From NCBI RefSeq assembly GCF_001866005.1, contig NZ_MLQR01000027.1, positions 1 to 64,000 of the forward strand: 64,000 bases of DNA, in the 5' to 3' direction. The notes below the pieces were generated by a model. The model saw nothing but the letters and a program-made list of their open reading frames with translations. It was not told where the DNA came from and ran no database searches. The translations under genes and the position numbers were made by a program. The DNA is from Anaerobacillus alkalilacustris. GTDB taxonomy: Bacteria > Bacillota > Bacilli > Bacillales > Anaerobacillaceae. Positions 26,543 to 37,707 of the stretch are shown one piece after another. Each line of letters opens with the position of its first letter. Position 1 is the first letter of the stretch.

Positions 26543-28672
26543 TTACTTCCCACCTATGATTTCGTAAAGTAAGCCTTCAGTTTCAGCTTCTAATGCCTTA
26601 ATATCAGCTGCAATTTCATCTAGTGTTCTAAGTTGAATTGGTTTGTAGAAATACTTTGTGAAACTGAGTTCGTAACCAATCTGTGTCTTTGCTTGGTCTA
26701 TCCATGCATCCGGTGCGAAAGATAATACTTCGTCTTGGAAGAATTTTTCGATACCCCCAACATGAAGCAATGGAATCTGTTCTGTATCACGTAGGTTCGT
26801 ATCAGGTTCATACTCTACAAGGTGTTGTTTACCATTAATTTCAGTTTCAAATATTCCATTTAATGCGTTCGGTTCTATTTTGGCTGGTTTGTGTAGTTTT
26901 TTTATTACTTTTTCTGCTGATTCATCTACTTGTGTTAGGTTGGATTTGATAAAATTCATTTTCTTTGCAGGTAATTTGATTCCTAACTCTTTTGCAACTG
27001 TAGTAACTTGAGCTACAAAGTCATTGTAATTTTTTAAGATTGCGTAATTAAAATGCTCAGCTACTTTTTCAATGATTGTAAGAACTTGTGGTTCCTTTTG
27101 CTGCTCGCATTGTGTAGAAAAGCTTTGAAGATTTTCTTTCGTTAAATTAACTCGCAAACGAAGTGGTCTCTCTACTGTAATTTTGTGATAACCAAACTCT
27201 TCATTTGGGAATACTTTCGACTGCTCTGTCTCATCAAAGTTAACTAACAAATCCGAAATCTCTTTTCTTAATTCAGGGGTAAGCTCGCAGTTTTTATTCC
27301 CTAAATTCTTTCTTAATGGACTCTTGATACTTGTTGCATCGATAAGCTGCACTTTACCTTTACGACGTGGTTCTTTTCTATTTGTTACAATCCAAATAAA
27401 AGTTGCTATCCCTGTGTTGTAAAACATATTTTCTGGTAGAGCAATAATTGCCTCAAGCCAATCATTTTCAATGATATAACGTCTAAGATTACTTTCTCCT
27501 TGACCAGCGTCACCGGTAAATAGTGAAGACCCGTTATGAACCTCAACAATACGGCTACCCATTTCTGTATCATGTTTCATCTTACTTATTTTGTTTGCTA
27601 AAAATAGTAACTGTCCATCACTGGAGCGTGGAATCATTTGAAAATCGGGTTCACCTGCATGGTTTACAATAAAGCGAGGGTCTTTGATGTCACCCTTACC
27701 TCCAAGACGTTCCATATCAGTCTTCCAGCTCTTACCATACGGTGGATTCGATAACATGAAATCAAAATTTGTTGTCGGGAATCCATCATTGGATAAAGTA
27801 GAACCGTAAGCTACACTATCATTTTGTACAGCCTCACCTTTAATAAGTAAGTCAGCCTTGGTTATTGCATACGTTTCTGGGTTAATCTCTTGTCCATATA
27901 AATAAGTTGTAATACTTTTTTCGTGTTCCTTGGCCAATTGATGTAACCTTTCATCAGCTATTGTTAACATACCACCTGTTCCACATGCTCCATCATATAC
28001 TAGATACGGTGCATCTTTAATTTTGTCAGCTATTGGTAAGAAAGTAATATCAGCCATTAGTTCAACTACATCACGCGGTGTAAAGTGCTCTCCAGCTTCC
28101 TCGTTATTTTCTTCATTGAATTTACGGATTAGCTCTTCAAAAATTACGCCCATCGTGTGATTATCAAGACCCGGTAAATTAACATCTCCATTCCCATCTA
28201 ATACAGGTTTCGGACCTAAATTAATCTTTGGACTTACAAACTTCTCAATGACAGCTCCTAAAATGTCGGACTCAACCATTGTTTCTATTTGATTTCTAAA
28301 TTTAAATTTTTCTAGTATTTCTTGTACATTTGGTGAAAATCCATCTAAATATGCGATAAAATCAGCTTTTAATTGTTGTTGTTTTGCCCTAGATTTAAGG
28401 TCTTTTAATGTAAATGGTGATGAATTACAAAATGCTTGACCAGCTACGTTACATAATGCATCAGTTTGATTAACAATTTCGGCTTCATCTAATTTTTTCT
28501 TCATATCTAATACTGCTTCTTTAGTAGGTTCTAAAACTGCATCAAGTCTGCGAATAACTGTCATCGGTAAAATGACATCTCTATACTTTCCCCTTACATA
28601 AACATCACGAAGGCAATCGTCTGCTATACCCCAGATGAAACTTACAAATTGATTATATATTTGATTAGTCAT
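26543..28672 (-). CDS. hsdM: Type I restriction methyltransferase subunit M
   Basis: A 709-residue HsdM (class I SAM/DNA N6-adenine methyltransferase). The cofactor motif is YDGACGTGGML near residue 225, and the catalytic NPPY motif is MLSNPPYGKSW near 312. The N-terminus IYNQFVSFIWGIADDCLRDV is the usual HsdM_N helical domain. The length is above the ~500 typical of E. coli HsdM because of a long C-terminal helical extension, which is common in the Firmicutes group. GGAGGAAG precedes the ATG at 28672. First gene of the operon. Confidence 0.94.
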   Translation of the reverse strand: MTNQIYNQFVSFIWGIADDCLRDVYVRGKYRDVILPMTVIRRLDAVLEPTKEAVLDMKKKLDEAEIVNQTDALCNVAGQAFCNSSPFTLKDLKSRAKQQQLKADFIAYLDGFSPNVQEILEKFKFRNQIETMVESDILGAVIEKFVSPKINLGPKPVLDGNGDVNLPGLDNHTMGVIFEELIRKFNEENNEEAGEHFTPRDVVELMADITFLPIADKIKDAPYLVYDGACGTGGMLTIADERLHQLAKEHEKSITTYLYGQEINPETYAITKADLLIKGEAVQNDSVAYGSTLSNDGFPTTNFDFMLSNPPYGKSWKTDMERLGGKGDIKDPRFIVNHAGEPDFQMIPRSSDGQLLFLANKISKMKHDTEMGSRIVEVHNGSSLFTGDAGQGESNLRRYIIENDWLEAIIALPENMFYNTGIATFIWIVTNRKEPRRKGKVQLIDATSIKSPLRKNLGNKNCELTPELRKEISDLLVNFDETEQSKVFPNEEFGYHKITVERPLRLRVNLTKENLQSFSTQCEQQKEPQVLTIIEKVAEHFNYAILKNYNDFVAQVTTVAKELGIKLPAKKMNFIKSNLTQVDESAEKVIKKLHKPAKIEPNALNGIFETEINGKQHLVEYEPDTNLRDTEQIPLLHVGGIEKFFQDEVLSFAPDAWIDQAKTQIGYELSFTKYFYKPIQLRTLDEIAADIKALEAETEGLLYEIIGGK

Positions 28673-28950
28673 ATATCTTCCTCCAAAAAAAATTCTACTT
28701 TCCATATATCATATCATATGACTTACAATAAAAGGGAGGGGATATCCTACCAAGGTCTCTAAAACTTAAACGCAAAACTATTAATATTGACTTTGACCCC
28801 GGAGGTCTTACTTTTACGCGTAAGAGCACTTTCAAGCTTATTCATCTATCCTATCAACTCAACCCCTCTAAAAACAGGTGTTATCTAATCTGTCAACTCA
28901 ACTCTGTCACCTTCGCGTCGATTGATAGGTTACCACAAACAATAAAAAGA

Positions 28951-29019
28951 AAGGGTTCCCCTATTATGAGTACCCCCAGCAAAACAGCCGAGGGAAAAGC
29001 TCATTGTAAGGAAACCCTT
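28951..29019. terminator. Hairpin downstream of the rRNA methyltransferase
   Basis: AAGGGTTCCC and GGAAACCCTT arms with an inner loop of about 50 bases, followed on the minus strand by TTTCTTTTTATTG. It ends the rlmD transcript. The rest of 28673-29043 carries no recognisable gene; it probably includes the hsdM promoter and the border of the defence island. Confidence 0.5.
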
Positions 29020-29043
29020 ATTTTATAGGCTTATTCAGTTATT

Positions 29044-30432
29044 CTATTTATCCACTCTTGACATCAAGACGACACACTCAACATGCGCTGTATGCGGAAA
29101 CATATCAACTGGCTGCAGGTATTCTAACTTAAACCCTGCCTTTAGTAATTGATCGACATCTTTAGCTAACGTAGATGGATTACAAGAAACGTAAACAATT
29201 CGTTTTGGTTTTACTTTGATCATTGCTTCAAGGAGCTTGCGATCGCATCCTGTTCGTGGTGGGTCGACAACAAACACATCAGGACGCCAACCTTGTTTTA
29301 ACCACTTTGGAAGAATTTCTTCTGCTTTTCCAACTTCATAATGCGCGTGTGTAAAGCCTTGTTTTTCCGCATTACGTCTTGCATCCTCAATGGATTCTGG
29401 GATTACATCCATTCCTCGTAATTCTTTTGCATGAGGGGCGAGCCATAGTCCGATTGTTCCTACACCGCAATAGGCATCGACGATTTTTTCTTTTCCAGTT
29501 AACTCTGCTGCTTTCTTTACCTCATCATATAACTTTACTGTTTGGATCGGATTTAGTTGGAAGAAAGCCCTCGCTGATAGTTCAAAGTTTAAATCACCTA
29601 ATGCTTCTTGGATAACTTCTTCACCATGTAGATGAACAGTTTCTTCACCAAAAATAAGTGACGTTTTTCTCCCATTAATGTTTTGTAAGACAGATTTCAC
29701 TTCTGGTAATCGACGTTTAATTTCTTCGATCACAAGTTGTTTACGTGGTAAATCTTTCGTTGCAGTTATTAAAACAAGTTGAACATCCCCTGTACTAAAT
29801 CCAACTCTCGTAACAATTGTACGAACAATACCTTTTCGTTTTCGCTCTTCATAAATCGGAATATTTAAGGCTTGCAGAATACCTTTTACTGTTTGCGTTA
29901 CTTTGTTCGTCGCAGGATGTTGTACCATACATTCGGAAATATCGATTAACTGATGGGAATTTATTCCGTATAATCCTGCAATGACTTCTTCTTTCTTTTT
30001 TCCTACTTGAAGCTGGCTTTTATTTCGATAATTCCAAGGATCTTCCATTCCAATCGTTTCTCTCAATGGAAGATGATCACCTTGTAGCTTCGCATGACGT
30101 TCAAAGGCTTGTCTAACAATATCTTGTTTTTCTCTTAGTTGCGCCTTGTAATCTAGATGTTGGAGTTGGCACCCCCCACATTTTTCATAAATCGGGCAAG
30201 GTGGTTTAATTCGCTCCTTAGATGGTTTGCGAATTTTTTTAATTTTTGCTTCTGAAAATTTCTCCTTCACGTCTGTCACGGTCACGACGACTTCCTCGTT
30301 TGGCAATGCTCCTGGCACAAAGACCACTTGCCGTTTAAAGTAGCCGACACCTTCCCCGTTAATACCGAGCCTTTTTATTGTTAATGGAAATTCTTGACCT
30401 TTTTTTATTTGTACTTTCTGATTTTTCATCAT
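29044..30432 (-). CDS. rlmD: 23S rRNA (uracil-C5)-methyltransferase, RlmD/RlmCD family
   Basis: A 462-residue TrmA/RumA-family enzyme. Residues 1-70 are a TRAM RNA-binding domain. [15 protein letters not shown] holds the iron-sulfur cysteines. SAM-binding is [12 protein letters not shown] near residue 318, and the catalytic part is [14 protein letters not shown] and [13 protein letters not shown] near 415. Gene order with the glycosylase and pdaA corresponds to the yfjO-yfjP-pdaA region of B. subtilis. The start lies one base after the yfjP stop, so both are one operon. Confidence 0.93.
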   Translation of the reverse strand: MMKNQKVQIKKGQEFPLTIKRLGINGEGVGYFKRQVVFVPGALPNEEVVVTVTDVKEKFSEAKIKKIRKPSKERIKPPCPIYEKCGGCQLQHLDYKAQLREKQDIVRQAFERHAKLQGDHLPLRETIGMEDPWNYRNKSQLQVGKKKEEVIAGLYGINSHQLIDISECMVQHPATNKVTQTVKGILQALNIPIYEERKRKGIVRTIVTRVGFSTGDVQLVLITATKDLPRKQLVIEEIKRRLPEVKSVLQNINGRKTSLIFGEETVHLHGEEVIQEALGDLNFELSARAFFQLNPIQTVKLYDEVKKAAELTGKEKIVDAYCGVGTIGLWLAPHAKELRGMDVIPESIEDARRNAEKQGFTHAHYEVGKAEEILPKWLKQGWRPDVFVVDPPRTGCDRKLLEAMIKVKPKRIVYVSCNPSTLAKDVDQLLKAGFKLEYLQPVDMFPHTAHVECVVLMSRVDK

Positions 30433-30433
30433 T

Positions 30434-31306
30434 TCAACTCCGTGCTTTTTGATTTCCTAAGCTTTCCCACAAATAAAGGGATGCATAGCTTTTGTACGGG
30501 GACCATTGTTCACTCATCGTTAATAACTCTTCAACCGTCGGCTTCTTCTCTAATTCGAATAAATTTTTCGCCGCATTTTGAATACCAATATCTTTAACAG
30601 GAAATAGATTTTTACGAGCCATCCCAAAAAGCAATATATTTTCTGCGGTCCAATAACCGATCCCTCTTATTCTTACCAGTTGTTCAATGGCTTCTTCATC
30701 CTTTAATAACTTTAACTCATCTAAATTTAGTTCGCCACTTGCAATAAGCTTCGATGTATCAATGACGTATTCTGCTTTACGTTGGCTAAATTGCAATTTC
30801 CTTAAATCTTCATAATCTAGATTACTAACTGTTTCTGGAGTTGGCGGAAACCATACACCGTCCTGTTCTTTCCCAAAGCTTTTCACAAAACGTTCAGTTA
30901 ATGTATGAGCAAAACTCAAATTTAATTGTTGATGAATAATCGTTTTCATCACACAATAATAGAGATCAAATTCACATAGTAAAGGTAGACCTCGATTGTC
31001 TTGAAAAAGTACTGCTAAATCGGTATGTAAAAAATGATTGGCTATTTCTTGTAGTGACTCTTCTAATTGGAAAATAGTTATGATTTTACGAATCCCTTCC
31101 TCTTCATATCCTGATGGTAACTGAATATGACAGTTAGGGTTTTCAATAGGTCCTGAAAATGCAACACTAGCAACAACATCTTTTCCATAAACATTAATAG
31201 GCACCTTAACACCGTTCTTTTCTTTATCAATAACACGAATAGTATCATAGCTTAAACGTTCGATTACATGTAGGTAGTTGTATGGTCCTGTAATTTTCAC
31301 ATCCAT
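30434..31306 (-). CDS. yfjP: DNA-3-methyladenine glycosylase (HhH-GPD), YfjP-like
   Basis: A 290-residue base-excision glycosylase. The helix-hairpin-helix is [18 protein letters not shown], followed by the catalytic-Asp region [16 protein letters not shown]. The N-terminal 100 residues are an AlkA-like beta domain. It removes alkylated purines from DNA. The ATG at 31306 ([12 protein letters not shown]) is chosen since GAGGTG lies 7 bases upstream; a codon six residues earlier lies inside that site. Confidence 0.9.
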   Translation of the reverse strand: MDVKITGPYNYLHVIERLSYDTIRVIDKEKNGVKVPINVYGKDVVASVAFSGPIENPNCHIQLPSGYEEEGIRKIITIFQLEESLQEIANHFLHTDLAVLFQDNRGLPLLCEFDLYYCVMKTIIHQQLNLSFAHTLTERFVKSFGKEQDGVWFPPTPETVSNLDYEDLRKLQFSQRKAEYVIDTSKLIASGELNLDELKLLKDEEAIEQLVRIRGIGYWTAENILLFGMARKNLFPVKDIGIQNAAKNLFELEKKPTVEELLTMSEQWSPYKSYASLYLWESLGNQKARS

Positions 31307-31437
31307 ATTTTCACACCTCTTCAAAATGATAAGGATGAATCCTTATTATAACAATAAACTTCCTAAACTTACTATCTCACAGTTTGAATAATCTTTGTTA
31401 CAATGAGGGAAGTAAAATGATTAAGGGAGAGATTATT

Positions 31438-31803
31438 TTGTCGATTTCAACTGACGTAGCATCAATACAAATTATGGCAGAAGTATATAAAAAGAATAGC
31501 ACACAATCTGTTTTTGAAAAAACAGTAAATAGCCTTGTTCAAGAAGTTCCATATATAGATTGGGTAGGTATTTATCTTATTACAGAAGATCAAAACCTAC
31601 AATTAGTTGAGTCATCTGATGACGCTGATGATTTAGGTTGGGAGTATAATGGAGAATTAAAATTCCCGATTACAAATTCAATGGAACAGCAAATCGGCTT
31701 AATTGTTGTTCGTAGTAAACAAGCAATTGCGTTTGATGTAACAGATGTTACTACTTTAGAAACAATTGCTGAAGCCATTGGTCAAATTTGCTATTCTAAT
31801 TAA
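31438..31803 (+). CDS. GAF-domain protein
   Basis: A 121-residue single-GAF protein resembling YebR/YtsP-type GAF proteins but shorter. VPYIDWVGIYLITED, a variable region, IGLIVVRSKQAIAFDVTD and LETIAEAIGQIC are GAF strands and the closing helix. The start is TTG at 31438, with AAGGGAGAG 6 bases upstream; an ATG 18 codons earlier lacks a ribosome site. The catalytic cysteines of free methionine-(R)-sulfoxide reductases are absent, so enzyme activity is unlikely. Confidence 0.8.
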   Translation: MSISTDVASIQIMAEVYKKNSTQSVFEKTVNSLVQEVPYIDWVGIYLITEDQNLQLVESSDDADDLGWEYNGELKFPITNSMEQQIGLIVVRSKQAIAFDVTDVTTLETIAEAIGQICYSN

Positions 31804-31807
31804 TACG

Positions 31808-31855
31808 AAAGAGGCTCTTACTAAGGTTTGTTTCCCTTACGAAAAGAGCCTCTTT
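31808..31855. terminator. Bidirectional terminator
   Basis: AAAGAGGCTCTT and AAGAGCCTCTTT arms with T/A-rich ends, between the GAF gene and convergent pdaA. Confidence 0.8.
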
Positions 31856-31879
31856 TAGGTTTAAGAAACCATAAATATC

Positions 31880-32668
31880 TTATATTTCTCGTAATTTCTT
31901 GTTAAGCATGTAATCATCTAAGCTTTTAAATTCATACCCTTGCCTACATAATTCATCAATGACTTCATCTAGTGCTTCGGCGTTATCACTAGATATGGAG
32001 TGAATAAGCATGACAGCCCCCGGGTGAACACGCTTCATAATTTGATCATAAGCATGTTTCCAACCTTTTTGATCTTCTACCACCCAATCTCTATAAGCCA
32101 GTGACCAAAATACATTAATATAACCTTGTTTTTCAGATAAGGCTAACGTTCTTTCGCTGAAAACACCACGTGGCGGACGTAAATAAATCATATCATTACG
32201 ACCAGTAATCTCTTTGTATTCGGCTTTTACTTTTTCTAATTCCCTTGTTAACCTTGCATCATCAACCGCCACTAGACTTGGGTGATGCCAAGAGTGATTA
32301 CCAACAATATGCCCCTCATCAACCATTCGCTTAATTAGCCCTGGCTGATCTAATAAATAATGACCTGTTACAAAAAAAGCTGCCGGTACATCTTTTTCCT
32401 TTAAAACATCTAGAATTTGTGGGGTATAGCCATTTTCATAACCATTATCAAACGTTATGTATACTTCCTTTTTATCGGTATCTCCAATATAAAAACCACC
32501 GTATTTATTTAGCAATTCTTCATAAATGGCCTCAGTTGTCACCGGCTGGTTATCTGGCTTGGGATTATAACTCCAGTTGTATTCTTTGTTACTATATGCT
32601 TCAGCGTTACTTTGGGGGAAAATCAAAGAAACGAAACAAATCACTAAGAAAAAGACAATTTTCCTCAT
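31880..32668 (-). CDS. pdaA: Delta-lactam-forming peptidoglycan deacetylase PdaA
   Basis: A 262-residue polysaccharide deacetylase. Signal peptide residues 1-22 (RKIVFFLVICFVSLIFPQ) direct export. The NodB core reads YITFDNGYENGYTP, where Asn replaces an Asp as is typical of PdaA, then HSWHHPSL (metal His), LRPPRGVFSERTL and GAVMLIHS. PdaA removes acetyl from N-acetylmuramic acid so that spore cortex lactam forms, which is needed for germination. The ATG at 32668 has GAGGTG upstream; a GTG three codons earlier is too close to that site. Its place after yfjP supports orthology. Confidence 0.93.
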   Translation of the reverse strand: MRKIVFFLVICFVSLIFPQSNAEAYSNKEYNWSYNPKPDNQPVTTEAIYEELLNKYGGFYIGDTDKKEVYITFDNGYENGYTPQILDVLKEKDVPAAFFVTGHYLLDQPGLIKRMVDEGHIVGNHSWHHPSLVAVDDARLTRELEKVKAEYKEITGRNDMIYLRPPRGVFSERTLALSEKQGYINVFWSLAYRDWVVEDQKGWKHAYDQIMKRVHPGAVMLIHSISSDNAEALDEVIDELCRQGYEFKSLDDYMLNKKLREI

Positions 32669-32903
32669 GATATTCACCTCTCCTCTTTATTTTCCTTTAG
32701 TTTTTTCATTCTGAAAAAAAATATCCAATTTTTAAAATCGAATTATTACTAGCGCCTTACGTTACTTTATAATTTTTTTTAGCAAAAAGAACCTTAGTTT
32801 AACCTAACAGATTCAGTTTTGAGAGGGGAAAAGTGAATTCACAAAATAACGGAGAATTTCGCATTCAAATTCCATACATGTTAACTTTGTAATTAGCACA
32901 CAA

Positions 32904-32929
32904 AACGCACAGATAACATCTGTGCGTTT
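32904..32929. terminator. Hairpin between chemoreceptor and pdaA
   Basis: Perfect arms AACGCACAGAT and ATCTGTGCGTT with flanking A/T runs, about 130 bases after the chemoreceptor stop on the minus strand. The surrounding 32669-33062 carries no gene. Confidence 0.6.
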
Positions 32930-33062
32930 ATATCCTGTTTTCTTTTGTCCGATAGAGTTAATATAAAGCAATATTGCTATTTGTTATTTTCTCTCCCAAA
33001 GCTGAACCCATTAAACTTAACCAAGGTTCTCTAAATACATTTTATTAGTTATAATTTTTGAT

Positions 33063-35036
33063 CTAAAGCTTAAAAGTAGAAATAGACTCATTTAATTCTT
33101 GGGAAAGCTTCGTTAATTCTTCAATCGATTTGTTGATTTGTTCAATAGCATGAGTTTGCTCTTGTGTCGAGGCAGCAACCTCTTCGGTACCTGCCGCTGT
33201 TTCCTCAGAAATTGCCGAAATGCTTTCAATTTCTTGAGCACTATTTTCACTTTCACCCTTCACACTTTGCATTGATTTTGCGATTTCCATAAACTCTTCA
33301 GTAATCGCACGAATCATTTTAGAGATATCAGTAAAGGCTGCTGTTGTTTTCGTTACACTTTCAGCTTGCTCTGTGATAATATTTCTCGTTTCTTCAGCTT
33401 CTTTAACAGTATTATTCGTAGCACTTAAAATATCATGAACAAGTACTTGAATTTTTTCCGCAGAACGAGATGATTCTTCGGCTAATTTACGGACTTCATC
33501 AGCTACAACAGCAAAACCCTTACCATGTTCGCCTGCTCTTGCAGCCTCAATTGCTGCATTTAAAGCGAGTAAATTTGTTTGTTCACTTATTCCACCGATA
33601 ACTTTGACAATATCGCCAATTTCAGTGGATTTTTGATTTAACGAAAAGATAGAATCTACCATATTAGCAAACGCTAAACTACTATCATTCGTAATTTGTT
33701 CTTGATGACCAACAACCTTCATTCCTTCATTTGATGCTTGTTCTGTATTCATGGCGATCTCAAGAGACTTTTGATAATTTTCTTCAATTTGCTTTATGGA
33801 TTGAACAATCTTATTAAATGACGTTGAACAATTTTGAATACTAGCAGCCTGCTCGTCACTTCCCTGTGCTACCTCATTCATAGCGGTAGCAATTTGACTT
33901 GTAACTGTATTAGCCTGCTTTGAAGACTCTAGAACTTGATCAGATGTTTTAGAAAGTTGGTCAGAGGCTGTCGCTACTTGTCCAATTAATTTACTTAGTT
34001 TATCTTTCATTTCATCAAATGATTTAGCCAGGTTACCAATTTCATCTTGCCTATCTAACTTTATTTCATAAGTTAAATTTCCATTAGCCAGCTCTTTGGA
34101 TGCTTCTGTTAACTTTAATAACGGTTTTGTTAATATATTTGAAAACACGAGTGCGACAATTGATGAAATGACTACTATCCCACCCATAAGTAGAGCAAAA
34201 GTCGTCATCATACTAGACACTGGACGAAATGCTTCTTCATATGTCTGTCTTATAATAACACCCCAACCAACAGTTGGAACGGATGTATAAGCAGAAAACA
34301 TCGATTGTCCTTCAAACTCATAACTTGCAATACCCGTTTCTCCATTAACAGCCTTTTGCACAGGATCTAAATATGATAGATCCATTTGTTCTTCTACGTA
34401 TACAGTATTAGGGTGGGCAAGCAAATTACCGGAGCGATCAGTGACAAAGGCAAAGCCTGTTTCACCTAGTACGATGTTATTGCGCATTTCTTCAACAGAT
34501 TGTAGATCAACGGTAGCCCCCATAATACCTACAAAGCTATTTCTGTCATCAAATATAGGTGTAGCAATCATAAATGCAGGTTTTCCAGTTGTTCTAGATA
34601 TTGTTACATCACTGATTACAGTTTCTTTTGATTGAAAAACCGCTTGAATATAATCTCGATCAGATATATCTAACAGGTTATCAAAACCATCTGAGCGAGC
34701 AATTTGCTGTCCATTCGTATTAGTTATAAATAAAAGAGCAAATTGTTCATTCTTTTGGAAAATCGCTTCTAAAACACTTACTTGATTTTCAGGATTTAAG
34801 TTTTTCACATCATCTAGGAGTGCAAGAGATTCTAGTAAAGTCACATTGTTCAAAATATAATCATCAATACGTCCTGCAAGTGTTGAAGCCATTTCCCTCG
34901 TACTGTCTGTTAAATTTTTCTCAATTGTACTGCCCTGAATAGTTATAGCTACAATACCTATAGCTCCAACTGAAAAAATTAATAAACCTAAAATTAAAAA
35001 CAGAATTTTACCTTTTATCTTCAGCTTTTTAAACAT
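33063..35036 (-). CDS. Methyl-accepting chemotaxis protein with dCache sensor
   Basis: A 657-residue chemoreceptor. TM1 is residues about 11-32, the extracellular double-Cache sensor is 33-275 ([35 protein letters not shown]), TM2 is about 278-302, HAMP 303-355, and the cytoplasmic signalling domain 355-657. The conserved hairpin tip is [20 protein letters not shown]. It senses a small ligand, perhaps amino or organic acid, and signals through CheA/CheW. No other chemotaxis genes are near. Confidence 0.94.
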   Translation of the reverse strand: MFKKLKIKGKILFLILGLLIFSVGAIGIVAITIQGSTIEKNLTDSTREMASTLAGRIDDYILNNVTLLESLALLDDVKNLNPENQVSVLEAIFQKNEQFALLFITNTNGQQIARSDGFDNLLDISDRDYIQAVFQSKETVISDVTISRTTGKPAFMIATPIFDDRNSFVGIMGATVDLQSVEEMRNNIVLGETGFAFVTDRSGNLLAHPNTVYVEEQMDLSYLDPVQKAVNGETGIASYEFEGQSMFSAYTSVPTVGWGVIIRQTYEEAFRPVSSMMTTFALLMGGIVVISSIVALVFSNILTKPLLKLTEASKELANGNLTYEIKLDRQDEIGNLAKSFDEMKDKLSKLIGQVATASDQLSKTSDQVLESSKQANTVTSQIATAMNEVAQGSDEQAASIQNCSTSFNKIVQSIKQIEENYQKSLEIAMNTEQASNEGMKVVGHQEQITNDSSLAFANMVDSIFSLNQKSTEIGDIVKVIGGISEQTNLLALNAAIEAARAGEHGKGFAVVADEVRKLAEESSRSAEKIQVLVHDILSATNNTVKEAEETRNIITEQAESVTKTTAAFTDISKMIRAITEEFMEIAKSMQSVKGESENSAQEIESISAISEETAAGTEEVAASTQEQTHAIEQINKSIEELTKLSQELNESISTFKL

Positions 35037-35175
35037 TGTCTATCTCCTATTCTCTTGAAAGTAAATTTATCTTGTTGTTATAGGAATTCTCTTAATGCTT
35101 TTTAAAACAACTATATTTTCTAAACGGAAAAGGACTCAAAATTAGCAACTCACTAATTTTGAGTCAACATAACTT

Positions 35176-36711
35176 TTACTTAAATACTTTTTCCTTAAAT
35201 TGCGAAAGTTTTTCTAAAGACGTTTTATCTACATCTGCATGTAGACTATTTCCATGCGAATCCATTGTTACAATGGCTGCAAAGCCTTCTACTCGTAAAT
35301 GCCACATTGCCTCTGGTATGCCGAACTCGAGAAGATCAACACCTTCAACTTTTTTAATACAGTCAGCGTAATATTGAGCTGCACCACCAATTGCATTTAA
35401 GTATACTCCCCCATGTTCTTGTAATGCCTTTAATGTCTTCGGACCCATGCCACCTTTACCAATTACAGCACGAATGCCGAATTTTTTCATAACATCCCCT
35501 TGATAAGGCTCTTCACGTATACTCGTTGTCGGCCCAGCCGCTTTTACGTGCCACTCGCCATTTTCATCCTTTAACATAACAGGACCACAGTGGTAGATCA
35601 CTTGCCCGTTTAAGTCAATCGGAGCATCATGTTCTACTAAATGATGATGGATTGCATCGCGCCCTGTATGAATCGTTCCATTCAGAATGACCACGTCCCC
35701 AACCTTAAGGTCTCGAATTTGTTCTTCTGTTATCGGAGCTTGTAACACAACTTCGCGACCTTTGTTTTCTTGATTAGTCACCTCACTCTTATCTTGTGAG
35801 AAGTCTATTTTATCTCCATCCTGATAAAGCCACTCTTTAATTTCACCAGTTGTAGAATCTAGCGTTACACCTAAACGGCGAAATGCCCAACAATTATAAG
35901 CGACAGATACAAAGAAACTTGCAGGCAATCGATTAAGAGCTCCAATTTTACAGCCAAGTAATGTTGCTTCACCACCAAAGCCCATAGTTCCTATTCCTAA
36001 TTGATTTGCATGCTCCATCACGTACTCCTCTAGCTTCCGTAGATTTTCGTTTACATTTACGTCATCAACCGAACGAAAAAGCTGCTCTTTAGCTAAAGAA
36101 TAACTTGAAATTCGATCACCCCCAATTCCTACACCAATAAAGCCTGCACTACAGCCTTGCCCTTGAGCTTGATAAACAGAGTGAAGAATACATTTTCTAA
36201 TTCCATCTAGGTCTCGCCCAGCTCTACCTAGTCCTTCAATTTCAGTCGGTAAACTATATTGAATATTTTTATTTTCACAGCCTCCACCTTTTAAAATAAG
36301 GCGAACGTCGATTTCATCTTTTTCCCACTGTTCAAAATGAATGATTGGTGTACCAGGACCTAAGTTATTGCCACTATTTTCTCCCGTAAGCGAATCTACT
36401 GAATTAGGACGAAGATTCCCATTCTTTGTTGCTTTTTCAATGGCATCAAGGATTGCTTTCTTCATCTCAATCTGATTGGCTCCAACAGGAACCTTAATTT
36501 CAAAAGTTGGCATGCCTGTATCTTGACATATTGGAGATACATTATAATCGGCCATACTGATGTTTTTTGAAATTGTCCCGAGAGCTAATGCAGCTGTTGT
36601 CCCTGCATTTTCTTGCTCTTTTGCCTTTACAATTGCTCGTCTTACATCATTTGGTAGATTGGTAGATGTTTCAACAATAAGCGTGTACATGCTTTCTCTA
36701 AATTTTTTCAA
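35176..36711 (-). CDS. fumA: Class I fumarate hydratase (iron-sulfur)
   Basis: A 511-residue two-domain class I fumarase, converting fumarate and water to malate in the TCA cycle. The alpha domain has SPICQDTGMPTFEI (first cluster Cys) and GCENKNIQYSLPT, then QGQGCSAGFIGVGIGGDR. The beta domain has GTIHTGRDAIHHHL and AAGPTTSIREEPYQ, with GKGGMGPKTLKAL. TTG at 36711 (MKKFRESMYTLIV) is preferred over an ATG 13 codons upstream because GGGG lies 8 bases before it and because relatives start this way. Oxygen-labile enzyme, fitting a facultative life style. Confidence 0.93.
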   Translation of the reverse strand: MKKFRESMYTLIVETSTNLPNDVRRAIVKAKEQENAGTTAALALGTISKNISMADYNVSPICQDTGMPTFEIKVPVGANQIEMKKAILDAIEKATKNGNLRPNSVDSLTGENSGNNLGPGTPIIHFEQWEKDEIDVRLILKGGGCENKNIQYSLPTEIEGLGRAGRDLDGIRKCILHSVYQAQGQGCSAGFIGVGIGGDRISSYSLAKEQLFRSVDDVNVNENLRKLEEYVMEHANQLGIGTMGFGGEATLLGCKIGALNRLPASFFVSVAYNCWAFRRLGVTLDSTTGEIKEWLYQDGDKIDFSQDKSEVTNQENKGREVVLQAPITEEQIRDLKVGDVVILNGTIHTGRDAIHHHLVEHDAPIDLNGQVIYHCGPVMLKDENGEWHVKAAGPTTSIREEPYQGDVMKKFGIRAVIGKGGMGPKTLKALQEHGGVYLNAIGGAAQYYADCIKKVEGVDLLEFGIPEAMWHLRVEGFAAIVTMDSHGNSLHADVDKTSLEKLSQFKEKVFK

Positions 36712-36946
36712 TTCCTTTTCCCCTTTCAGTAGAAAACTAACTACCTTCATGTTTTAGGTGAGCCTTATTACACTATTTTTCACTAATGAACGGTTCCTTA
36801 AAGCTTTTTATCTAACCACTAAATATTATATAACGCAACAGATATGATTTGTAAAAAATTTTCAAAACGATACGTAAGCGGTACCTTTTTTGTAAAACCA
36901 AAAAAATAAGTGGACATACCTCAAACTTTTGTCCACTTATTTTCTA

Positions 36947-37585
36947 TTAATATAAAATACTTTCATTTGGCACGTTCCCACTTACTAAGTGAGAATCATT
37001 ATTAATATAATGAAAGATTGGTTTGTTACTATCAGTAAATTCTATTTTTGAAACACCAGTATTGCCAATTATAAACGGACGATGTATATCATTCCAATTC
37101 TCGCCAAACATTAAATACATTAAGAAAATGCTAATAAAGCCACCATGGGATACAAGGACAACTTTATCACGTCTATGCCCTACTAATAGTTGTTCGACAA
37201 CATACTTACACCGAGTTGTAATTTCCTCAACTGTTTCTGTACCTTCTATACCTGTTGTTAATATAGATGGAATATCCTTTAATTCAGGAAATTGTAAATG
37301 TAGTTCTTTCCTCGTTTTTCCTTCAAGTGGACCTAAACCTACTTCTCTTATTTTATCCCACTTGTTAACTTCAATAGGATGATGATGACTAATTGATTGA
37401 GCTGTATCAAAAGCACGTATTAAATCACTAGAATATATAAAGTCTATAGCTTTTGATGCAAAAAAATCCCCCAATAATTCCGCTTGTTTTTGTCCAAGTC
37501 CTGATAGTGGAAATTCCTTACAACCTTGTAAGACTCCACTCTCATTCGCAACAGACTGACCATGCCTAATTAAATATAAGATCAA
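36947..37585 (-). CDS. Histidine phosphatase family protein
   Basis: A 212-residue phosphoglycerate-mutase-like phosphatase. The catalytic motif is LIRHGQSVANESG (His near residue 8), the second arginine is in DLIRAFDTAQS, EVGLGPLEGKTRKEL supplies the acid residue and VVLVSHGGFIS the second His. The substrate cannot be told. The gene stands alone, with A+T-rich flanks. Confidence 0.88.
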   Translation of the reverse strand: MILYLIRHGQSVANESGVLQGCKEFPLSGLGQKQAELLGDFFASKAIDFIYSSDLIRAFDTAQSISHHHPIEVNKWDKIREVGLGPLEGKTRKELHLQFPELKDIPSILTTGIEGTETVEEITTRCKYVVEQLLVGHRRDKVVLVSHGGFISIFLMYLMFGENWNDIHRPFIIGNTGVSKIEFTDSNKPIFHYINNDSHLVSGNVPNESILY

Positions 37586-37707
37586 AAGTTACCTCTCCCT
37601 TTTATATTTTCTAAAAAGTAATTACGTAATAATTAAATTAAAAAACTGTGTACCCAATGGCACATCAGCTTTTCATTTTTAGCGTTAAGATTAATCCAAT
37701 CATAACA

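Noticed and set aside
28706..28950. Attachment site or tRNA at the island border
   Set aside because: No cloverleaf or direct repeat matching another place in the window was found; the border remains undefined.
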